From: Tuctoria greenei
Taxonomy: Eukaryota; Streptophyta; Magnoliopsida; Poales; Poaceae
Assembly (NCBI GenBank): GCA_036927565.1
Contig: JAYESD010000007.1
Span: 127,322,230-127,386,229, forward strand
Reading direction: 5' to 3'
DNA: 64,000 nt
Position numbers and translations under genes: made by a program. Position 1 is the first letter of the stretch. Each line of letters opens with the position of its first letter. Below are positions 41,993-51,290 of the stretch, piece by piece. A model generated the notes under the pieces. It did no database searches and was not told the DNA's origin. It worked only from the letters and a program-made list of their open reading frames with translations.

Positions 41993-43788
41993 GACTCCAA
42001 TTCCAGTCCCGCCCCAGGTGGTGGCTGAGGTCGCGGCAGCTCCGGCGCCAGCTGTCGTGGTTCTGGACCTCGACTCATCTCCCGAAGCTCCCATGGTAGC
42101 GCCTGACCATGGGAATGAAGACATACCAGTGGCACCAGCTCCGGAGGCTGAAGCTCCGGTTTTGGATGCTGCAATGATGGATGCTCCGGCTTCAGAGCCG
42201 GAGGTAGCTGCAGTTCCGACCTTATGGCCAGATGTTATTGAAGCCCTGACAGCAGAGCCAGTGTTTCATGAAATTCCGGTGCCTGAGCCAGTTGTCGTGG
42301 AGGTGCCGCCACCCGAATCGGTGGAGGTCGAAGCACTGGCGCCTGAACCGGCAGTGGAGGAGGTACCAGCGTCGGAGCCGGAAGTGGCCTCAGCTCCAGC
42401 CAAGTCTTCAATGCCTGCCCCGAAGATAGTAGTTCCGGAGGTACCCGGGCCTAAGCCAGGGTGTCAAGACGAAGCGACCGGTCCTCTGCCTGAGGGACCA
42501 GTTGCTGATGACCTGGCGGCGGGACCTTCAGAGCCGACTCCGGAGGTAGAAGCTCCCATCGCCGGACCTTCCTCGACGACGACTGAGGCACTCCCAGAGG
42601 GTGGCCCTAGTGCCGCGGAAGCTCAGGGCACTACTCTTGTAGAGTGGGACCCAATTTTTGTTATGGAGAACCCGCTGGAGCCAGCGGAGAGGACTTCAGC
42701 AGGTCCGGAGCCAATCCCTCTGTCGTTATCCATCGACAACGCCTGCTCCAGCCTTCATCACGTCCAGCTTGCCTTCTATCACGATAGCAAGGCCCTCGAG
42801 GATGAGCGCCAAACCCTTAGGAGGTGGTGCAACCGGCTCCAATTCGAGACCAAGCTAGCGCAAACAAGGCTGGCCGACAACAAGGAGTGGGTCAATAGGG
42901 AGAAGGCCTAGATGAGGTACTAGGGCCAGCTGCAGGATGAGAGGGAAAACATGGTGCGATCCCTCGACAATCAGTCCTGGGCAATATACGAACAAGCTCT
43001 GGCTGCTAATGAAGTAGCGAATGATCGCCAGGAGAAGCTCAATACCATCCACGAAAGCCCCATCAAGCGTCGGGAGGGTCTTGACGAGCGAGAGAAAAAG
43101 CTCGAAGATGAAGAGCAGACATTCCTGGAGCTGAGGGATGACCTCGTAAAGGGGGATGAGGATCTCATCCAAAGTCTGGCTCTAGGTGACAAGAGCCTTG
43201 CGGAGCACACCCAAAAGTTGGAGGAGCGCTGCAAGAGTGAGGAGGAGAAGACCTGGCAGCGGGGACAGAACCTTACCAAAAGTGAGGTCGAAGTATGTGC
43301 CAGGGAGAAGAAGGTGCGAGGCCGGGAGAAAGACCTGGTTGACCGCTGGAACCGGATCCACGTCCAGGAGAAGAAGCTTGGTGACCTTGAAAAGCAAGTT
43401 GCTGAGAGGATTCAGCAGCACGCCAAGGAGGTCGAGTGCCTTGCTCGGGAGGATTCAGAACTTGCGGCGGCCAAGAGGTCCTTGGAAGAGATTCGAGGCT
43501 CAAGGGCTGCGGAGTACCAACAAGTAGGACTTCTTGGGCAAAGCCAATGACGCACTGACGCCTCTGGGCTTTAGTCCCGTGCGTCCGGACAATCCAAAGC
43601 CGGAGCTGGACCATGCGTTGAAGGCGCTGAGCTCGGCTGGCAACAAACTCAACAAGATGGGCGATGTAATCGTGGATCAGTTGGAAACTGAAGGAAAATC
43701 CCTTGCGCAGAACGTCGCAAAATACATGCTGATGTGCTACACAAGCCGGGATCCTCATTTCCCACTAAACCCGATGCTTGAAGGTCTC
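41993..43788 (+). pseudogene. G4 aORF exon 2 (copy d), on the + strand
   Basis: It starts just after the intron position (PIPVPPQVVAEV) and matches exon 2 of copy c. Linker with EPVVVEVPPPES-type repeats, then VEWDPIFVMENP, GPEPIPLSLSIDNACSSL, and a coiled coil from about 42780 to 43500. Damage: TAG 42909-42911, a second stop shortly after (Trp of YWGQL), and a frame change near 43520. The C-terminus ends at PMLEGL, where C7 inserts. It is taken as the continuation of copy e, separated by G6. Confidence 0.8.
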
Positions 43789-45442
43789 TAAAAGTGCATC
43801 TAGGATCCCCGTGGGTTTTGGATGATTGATGCTGACAATTAAGTAACTAATGAGCTCAGTGATCTTAAGCACAGGTGTGGACTCAAGTGGAAACACAAAC
43901 CCTCAAAAAGGAAAAGGATGAAAACGGTCGTGTCGACTCGAAAAGAAGAAACTAGGGTTTCTAGTGTGTCGAGTTTAGACTAGTTGTATATGTGTGAGGG
44001 TGTGTGCATAAAGTGCATTGAGATCAAGTTGGGAGCTCAAAGCGGTTTAGAGATCAAAACCAATTAAGAGAAGAGTGTTAGAGTAGTCTGGCAGGAGTGG
44101 CCGGACTAGTCCATGCTGGTGGTCGGATTAGTCCGCTCCTGGCCAGACTAGTCCATTTTCGGGTGGACCAGAAGGGTCTGACTCACTTCGAACTAGTCCG
44201 TAGTGGGACGGACTAGTCCAGGGTAGTCATGGAGTGGGTTTTCGGGACTAAGTCCCAAAACCACGGACTTGTCTGTTTTAGTCCGGACCAAGAGGTCCTG
44301 ATTGAGATCAGACTAGTCCGCCCTGGGGCATGGACTAGTCCGGACTTGTGAGAGTTAGGTGCTTCAGCGACTATGTCTGGGAGGCCAGACTAGTCTGCCC
44401 TGGGGGGCCGGTCTAGTCCGTGGTCTCCAGACTAACCCGTTTTCACTCGGAACAAAAGGTTCTGTGTGAGATCGGACTAGTCCGATTTGGATCGGACTAG
44501 TCCGTTTTGAAGTGATCGTTTGAATTGGAAGTTTGGCGGGTAGCGTGACGATTGCCGTGCAGTGTGACAGTTGTCAGGGACGTCAGTGGTCCCAAAGGCC
44601 GGACTAGTCTGGGTCGTAGGCCGGACTAGTCTGCTCATCTGCTGAAGTCAGCAGAATGGGCCTAGTTCCTCTATAAATAGAGGACCCCTGGGTTCATTTG
44701 AACCAACTCTTGATAACTTTGAAACCCTAGCCCGCCACATCAAAATTTGGGCCTTCAAAAGCCTCCTTCTTGCCTACCTTCCCTCTAAAACTAATTCTTG
44801 TGCGGATTAGGGTTTGGTGAGGTGAAGAAGAGGAAGAACACCGTTCTAGGCTCTCGGTTTGATCTCTTGCACTTGTTGAATCTTTGTGATTTGTGGCTTG
44901 AGTTGTTCTTTGTAATTTGTGATCATATTTGTGGTGGTAGCCTCAAATTGTGAGAAGCCCCAATGAATCTTGTATTCACCCTTGTGACAGTGGAGAACCA
45001 AGTTAGGCCCTTGTGGTAAACTTGGTGAGGGAAGGGTTGTTGAACCCGGTCCTTCGTGGACTCCTCAACGGGGATGTAGATTCCTGTGTGTGATCAAACC
45101 TCGGGATATAATCCTTGTGTCCCTTGTGTACTTCACTTTATTTTATCGCACATTGCTTCTAGGGTTAGCTTTACCATTTTTGTTCATCACTCGTGTCTCA
45201 TTGTGATCCCTAGCTGCATACTTGTCATATAACTGTTAAGGTTCACTTAATCATTCTAACACTTTTAGCATCACGAAAATCCAACTAAAACTTGTTAGAA
45301 ACACTTTTTAAGTTTTCCCTGCATGTGGACCGGACTAGTCCACCCCTTGACCGGACTAGTCCGCCCCCTGAGTACTGATCTCGTTTTATTAAGTAGTTTT
45401 AGGTCGATTAGCCTATTCACCCCCCCCTCTAGGCAACTTTCA
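43789..45442 (+). repeat. 5' LTR of C7
   Basis: 1654 bp. It starts TAAAAGTGCATC (TG probably mutated to TA) and ends GGCAACTTTCA. About 15 sites of the form CGGACTAGTCCG lie at 44100-44640 and 45330-45365. The TATA box TATAAATA (44672-44679) sits at the centre of an inverted repeat TCCTCTATAAATAGAGGA. Confidence 0.9.
44672..44679 (+). promoter_or_regulatory. TATA box of the C7 LTR
   Basis: TATAAATA, flanked symmetrically by CCTC and GAGG, about 40 bp after the main palindrome array. Confidence 0.7.
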
Positions 45443-45444
45443 AT

Positions 45445-45456
45445 TGGTATCAGAGC
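45445..45456 (+). other. Primer binding site of C7
   Basis: TGGTATCAGAGC, complementary to initiator tRNA-Met, two bases after the LTR. Confidence 0.92.
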
Positions 45457-45494
45457 AAGGACTATCCCAGAGAGTCTAACAACTCGGAGAGAAG

Positions 45495-47770
45495 ATGGCC
45501 GGAGTGGGGTATGACGAAGTCTCGACCAATGAGATCCAAGCAACCCAAGAGGAGATGATTGTCTACCAAGACAAATCGACGGATGACGAAGAAACTCACA
45601 AGCTCAAGGTGAAAATTCGAGAAAAGTTGAAGATTCCAAAGGTTGACACTTCGACCTCTACAACGGGTGGCACGACCCACTACAACCAACAAGGCTAAAA
45701 CTGTGAATGCCTTGTCTCCAACAATCACTACCTTTCCATCCCATTGGGGAAGCCTCCCCAATTTGATGGAACCGACTATGGGATGTGGAAGCACAACATG
45801 AAGATCCATCTCGTGTCACTCAAACCTTCTTTGTGGCAAATTGTGTTGACCGGGGTGCACACCCCAAAGAATGAGGAAGACATCACTCCGGAGCAAGCCG
45901 TGCTCCTTCACCGCAATGCCCAAGCGGCTGGAGTGATCATCTCGTCTCTCTCAAGAGATGAGTTCAATCGGGTAGATGGACTTGAGGTGGCCAAGGACAT
46001 TTGGGACACCCTCAAGACGGCTCATGAAGGCAACCGAGTTGTGAAGGAGGCAAAGATTGATCTCATTGAAGGAGAGCTCGGGAGATTTGCCATTATGGAT
46101 GGTGAATCACCCTAGGAGATGTACAACCGCCTAAAGCTGTTCATCAAGAAGAGTAGATCTTATGGCTGCACCAAGTGGATGGACCACGAGGTGGTGAAGA
46201 GGATGATTCGAGCATTCATGCCTAGAAACGTCTCTCTTTGCTCCATGATACGAGAAAGCACGGGGTTTGCTCAAATGACCCTGGAGGAGGTCCTAGGAAG
46301 GATCATCAACCACGAGATCATGGAGAAGGAGGCGCTCTTCTACAATGACCTTCAAAGGTTCACCACCTCGAGGATGAAGGATGTTGCACTCAAAGCGACA
46401 TCCTCCTCAAAAGAGCAAAAAGAAGATGATGAGGAGAGTCTCGACACCGATAAGGAAGAGGCCCTCTTCATCAACAAGTTCAAGAGGATGGTGAGGAGAA
46501 GGAAAGGAGGATACAACCACGAGAGCAAGGGCAAGGAAAAAGTGAAGCCCAAAACAAAGAGAGCTTGCTACAATTGTGGCGAGTACAGACACTTCATTGT
46601 GGATTGCCCACATGAAGAGGGCAAGAAAAAGAAGGAGGGCAAGCCTCAAGAAAAGAAATACTTCAAGAAGAAGAGGCCCTCCAGTCATGCTCACTTGGGC
46701 AAGGAATGAGACTCTAACAATGAGTCCTCCTCCGAAGACGAGGAGAAGGTGGCAACCATAGCCATCAGGAGGAGCTCCAACGGAAGCAAGCTTTTCCCCA
46801 ACCTCAACGATCACAAGTCAACTTGTCTCATGGCGAAAGAAGGAAGGAGAAAGGTTACTTCTCACTCATCCTCCTCCATATCCTCTCATGATGAATTTGA
46901 TAGTGCTAGTGAAATGAACACATGTTTAGGGATATAAGTAAGAGCACTTTGCGTAGAATGAAATTGCTCTCGAATGAAATTTTTGAGAAGGAAGAGCTCA
47001 TACATAGGCAAGAGGACATGCTTATCCATGAAAAGGAGAGATTTCAAGAGCTCATTGAGCTCCTTGAGCTTGAAAGAGAGAAGATCAAGGCATTAGAGCA
47101 TGAACTTGCTCTGAGCAAGAAAACATGCTCAAGTCTTGAGGAAACAACCATTGGGCTCAATAACGAACTTGGCAACTTGGCAAAAGTTAACAAGATCCTT
47201 GAAACTCAAGTTGAGTCCCTCAAGACTAATGTAGCCTCTTCCTCCGAAAGCTCATCCTCCTCAAAAGTTGCATCCGAAACAATCTCCACTTGCAAATGTT
47301 CTAACTTGATTCTTAAATTAAAGGATGAGCTTAAGTTGACTCAAGACAAACAAGCACTTAAGGGTGGCATCTTTGACAAAGAGAAGGTGGTGTATGCACG
47401 AAGTGCATACACCAACACAAGATCTCCCCATGTCAAAGATGGTCTTGGTTATACTAGAGGTGGAAAGCTAAATGCTAAAACCTTCAAGTATGGCAAATAC
47501 TTGATTGTCTTTGTCAAGGGAAGCACATCCCCAACTAAAATTGGGAAGAACATTTCAACAAGCAATGATATACCTAAAACTGAACCACATCCTCTCTTTC
47601 ATGATTTTGATGCATCTTATGTTCTAATGAGGAACAAGTATGGCAAAGTCTTTGCTAAATATGTTGGGCCACTCCGCAAGAGCCCTAAGCCTTGCGTGTG
47701 GGTGCCCAAATGCCTCACCACTAACATCAAAGGACACAACTCCGCTTGGGTACCTAAAAGGAAGGCATAA
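45495..47770 (+). pseudogene. C7 gag, decayed
   Basis: The ATG at 45495 (MAGVGYDEVS). Domains as in C5: IPLGKPPQFDGTDYGMWK, TAHEGNRVVKEAK, MIRAFMPRN; zinc knuckle CYNCGEYRHFIVDC at about 46566; coiled coil at about 46980-47240; CKCSNLILKLKDEL; and the WVPKCLTTNIKGHNSAW C-terminus. Stops near 45696, near 46116 (Gln expected) and near 46708 (Trp expected), plus a frame change near 46920. It ends in TAA (47768-47770) at the same place as C5, followed by an acceptor-like TCTTGTTTTGTAG. Confidence 0.85.
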
Positions 47771-47783
47771 TCTTGTTTTGTAG

Positions 47784-48310
47784 GCATACTCCTCTGGTGG
47801 ATCGAAATGGGTGCTTGATAGTGGATGCACCAACCACATGATCGGAGAGAGGAAAATGTTCGTGGAGTATGAAGAAAATGATGATCCAAGTGAAGGGATC
47901 TTCTTCGGAGACAATAGCCAAGGGAAAACCCTTGACTCCGGTAAAATTGCTTTTTCTCCCCAACACACTCTTTCTCACGTTTTGCATGTTGATTCTTTAG
48001 ACTATAATCTTTTGTCCATATCACAACTATGTCACAAAGGTTATAACTGTGTTTTTACTAATGAAGGTGTGAGCGTCCTTAGAAGAAGTGATAACTCAAT
48101 CGTTTTAAGGGTGTGCTCAAAGGAAAGCTTTATCTTGTGGATTTTACCGCGGATAAAGCTCAACTTGACACATGCTTAATGGCAAAAACCAACATGGGAT
48201 GGCTTTTGCATAGAATACTAGCCCATGTTGGGATGAGGAACCTACAAAAGCTTCTTAAGGGCGAGCACATCTATGGCTTGAAGGAGTTGTGTTTGAAAAA
48301 GATAGGCCAT
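47784..48310 (+). pseudogene. C7 pol, 5' fragment
   Basis: Protease motif VLDSGCTNHMIGERK (about 47811), then DNSQGKTLDSGKIAF, a single-base frame change near 48100, the GKLYLVDFTADKAQLDTC segment and the start of the pre-integrase region (HVGMRNLQKLLKGEH). G8 interrupts it at 48310, so integrase, RT and RNase H are not visible. Confidence 0.85.
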
Positions 48311-49146
48311 TGTCGGTACCCTCCATACCGGATACCCCTTGGGATTGCAAAGATCACAAGGAAACTCCATCTAACAGATTTGAAGACCTCCGAAGGCCCC
48401 ACATGTCAGGCGTAACCGGACCTGCTTCCCCGACATGGTTAGTCCCAGGGCCGCCACGTGTATCATAAGACCGGAGCTATCACCCACACATGGGAAGCTC
48501 CGGTCAGAATACCAGTATGGCACCCCCAGACCCAACCCCAGAAAGAGGGAAGCTCTGGTACTGAAATGTGCCCAGTAGCACCGGACCTACTCTTCCACGA
48601 TAGTAAGCTCCGGTGCTACCACGTGGCGACCGACGGACCTTCAACTTCAACAATCAGGCTGGTGGACACCCCAATGGCTCCGAACCTTCAAGGAGAAATC
48701 ACACACGATCGAATGGCCCTTAGTACTGGTAACGACACTGTTAAGGCCTGTTACCAGTCTATTAAGGGCAATTAACCTCAATAATTGTGTATCAAGCATG
48801 TGTAACTGCCGGGGCCACCTGTCGGGCCAGGCTAACGGTGTAATGACCAGTTCTTGTACTATAAAAGGACTGGTCAATGATACACAAGGGACGGTTCCAG
48901 ACCACTACTGAACTCCCTGAGCTAGACGAGCTTCTTCTTCTGGAGCTTCTTCTAGACTCACACGCTTAATAAAACACCAACACACCCCATGGAGTAGGGT
49001 ATTACGCTCAGGCGGCCCGAACCACGTAAATCTCCGTGTACACTTGTCTTTCACCTTCTTGAATCTCTGCGCGTCCATTACCGAACTACAACTCCTTGAT
49101 CTACCAAAAGTAGTGTCAAGAGATCTGTCGGATCCAAACACCGACA
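48311..49146 (+). repeat. 5' LTR of G8 (family B)
   Basis: 836 bp, TGTCGGTACC...CACCGACA, TATA box CTATAAAAGG at 48859-48868, and GGAGTAGGGTATTACGCTC block. AGCTCCGG half-sites are present in U3. Confidence 0.92.
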
Positions 49147-49148
49147 GT

Positions 49149-49166
49149 TGGCGCGCCAGGTAGGGG
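49149..49166 (+). other. Primer binding site of G8
   Basis: TGGCGCGCCAGGTAGGGG two bases after the LTR, identical to that of G2 although the LTR families differ. Confidence 0.87.
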
Positions 49167-49383
49167 ACCCCGAGATTTCGAGTATGTTGAACTCAGCTAC
49201 TGGATCATCCAACGGCAACCCTGTTGTTCAACCTGCTAGAGGCAATCCCTCCAACATGCAGCAACCAGCAGGTGCCGTGGCTCCAACAGAAGTCATGCCT
49301 CCACCACCACCGCCTGCACCAGCACGTCAAGCTGAGCAGCGTGACGGTGCATCGGCGTCGGTCACTGCATCGGCGAGTAACAA

Positions 49384-51228
49384 TGTAAGACCTATGTGTG
49401 CTGAATACATTGGCTTGTAGTGAACACACTTGGCTTTGATGATAAAAGTTTTAAATATCACCGAAACACCTTTTTGTCAAGGTCCGACTCTAGCTCTGAG
49501 CTATAGCAAGGTCCGACCATAGGTCCGACTTGTTTTGGGTAGCTCCGGCTACGTTAGATGCTAGGTCCGGCTTCTTGGTAAGGTCCGACTAGCTTTGGTT
49601 AGCTCCAGTGAGCTTTATCTTTAGCTCCGGCATGTCTTTGATAGCTCCGGCATATACTTGATAGCTCCGGCATGCTTTTGCTAAGCTCCGACGTACTTTG
49701 TCTAGCTCCGGTTTTGGGTTGACTAGTTTTGACTAGTTTTTGGTAAGCTCCGGTGCTAGGATCTACTAGTTTTGGTAAGCTCCAGCGCTAGGTTCTACTA
49801 GCTTTTGTTAGCTCCGGCTCAAGCTCCGGGTTGCTCTGGCAAGGTCCGGAACTTAACCTAAGTGCTTCTGCTTTTCATTTGCAATGTTTCGTACTTGCTT
49901 TACATTGTTGGAAAGATTGCTTAGTATTCATTTGCTAAGTTTTTGGTGCGTTTTGGATGATATGGTTGATATCGTTTCTACTGTGGTTTTTGCAACATGC
50001 TTATGTGAGGTTCTCACGTAAGGTGTTGTGTTTGGAACTAACTTGAGTCAAGTCGAGGACTTGGGCTCGTATGGATTGGTTGTTTGTTCATGTGCAGGTG
50101 TTGCTTGAGTTCAAGTCATGGCTGGTGACAGGATCCATTGGACTAGTCTCAGGAGGAGATGAGGTTCCAACAACCAAGTTTGGGAGGAACTGTGGTTGAG
50201 CGGGTCAGGAGGTCGCGCAGGATGATTGAATCAAGGGCAGTGCATATGAAGGTCGAAGGAAGGTGTTCGCACGTATGCATGCGGTGCATGACATGGCAAT
50301 ATGCTTCTAGAGACGGTTTATGGAAGGAATATCTGATCGGAAGGATCGGATCGTATCGGTTGATGACTTAGGCTGCTAGCTGAGTCGGTTATGGCTCGGT
50401 ATGGAAATATCGAGTTGGTTATGTTAGGATTTCGTGTGGGTCACGAATTTGAGTTGTTTAGGAATGTGGGATACGTTCCTAAGGTGTTTGGAAGTCTTAA
50501 GATTGCTTCTATCTGCGTATAGAAGAGTCCTAAGCAGTTATGGAAAGTTCCGATTGTGATCGGATTAGGATTGGAGTCCTAGTTAAGATTGGGATGGCCT
50601 AAGGGCTGGTTATATAAGCAAGGGAAGGCCAAAGCTCATGGTAGACGACTTTGGGGGCTGTTCCTCTTGTGTTCTATTGAATAGAATTCGTAGTTTGAAG
50701 GTAATTTTGTGCCTTGTTCGTCCAACTTGTTCCAGACAAGTTTTACTCGTCGAGTTTCTGGACAGCACTACCTTTCATCGGTGGTTTTATCATAACTAGA
50801 GTTTTACAGATCCAATTGACGTGATTCTTTTTGGGTTGTCTTCACAACTTGATTATCTATCATCTGTCAAAAGTTCACGATCATTGGATTTGTGGTTTTT
50901 GATCTACACGAGTTTCTTTGCAGCATTCCAGAACTGTTTTTCTCGGGTAGGTCAGATTGACCAGCGTTTGATCTTTTGATCATAACCTGAGTTTTTCTCA
51001 ACGGATTTGAGTAATTCATTTTCTGTTGTCTTCGTGACTTGATTCTCTCTGATATCTATCACTTTTGTCACAGTGAAACATGTTTAGATTAGTCTCACAT
51101 ACGATTTCTTTAACGGATCGTTTTTCTGCCGGAAGGGTTTGGGGTTTTATTGTTTCCGCTGCGTAAGATTTTTAAATCTACCATTCACCCCCCCTCTGGT
51201 AGCTTTTCACGTGCTCTTCGATCCTACA
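49384..51228 (+). repeat. 5' LTR of C9
   Basis: TGTAAGACCTATG...TCGATCCTACA. About 20 AGCTCCGG or GGTCCGAC half-sites lie at 49480-49860. TATA box TATATAAG at 50611-50618. A C-run lies before the LTR end, as in C5 and C7. Confidence 0.96.
50611..50618 (+). promoter_or_regulatory. TATA box of the C9 5' LTR
   Basis: TATATAAG; the equivalent in the 3' LTR is at 59060-59067. Confidence 0.65.
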
Positions 51229-51230
51229 AT

Positions 51231-51241
51231 TGGTATCAGAG
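51231..51241 (+). other. Primer binding site of C9
   Basis: TGGTATCAGAG, complementary to initiator tRNA-Met, two bases after the LTR. Confidence 0.92.
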
Positions 51242-51290
51242 TCACGGTGCTCTAATATTTGTGATTTGCACGTGTTTTTGACTAATCATC

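Larger units (their letters stand above)
4602..43788 (-). mobile_element. G4: older minus-strand Tat gypsy element, broken by four insertions
   Basis: Pieces in order: inverted 3' LTR (4602-4979 and 18081-18547), its aORF on the + strand (19088-19528, 30827 to about 31003, then 41993-43788). The gaps are filled by G2, C5, G6 and C7. The LTR pieces are the reverse complement of LTR family B and join cleanly once G2 is removed. The aORF pieces match successive parts of copies a and c, with a missing middle part around G6. Gag, pol and the 5' LTR should lie right of C7, outside the window. Confidence 0.8.
43789..48310 (+). mobile_element. C7: SIRE/Maximus-type copia element, 5' part
   Basis: 5' LTR (43789-45442), tRNA-Met PBS, gag, protease and the start of the integrase region. 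It is then interrupted by G8 at 48310 (left flank gccat); the rest would be right of the window. It is related to C5 in gag and pol, but with a different LTR palindrome core. The left flank in G4 is gtctc (43784-43788). Confidence 0.92.
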
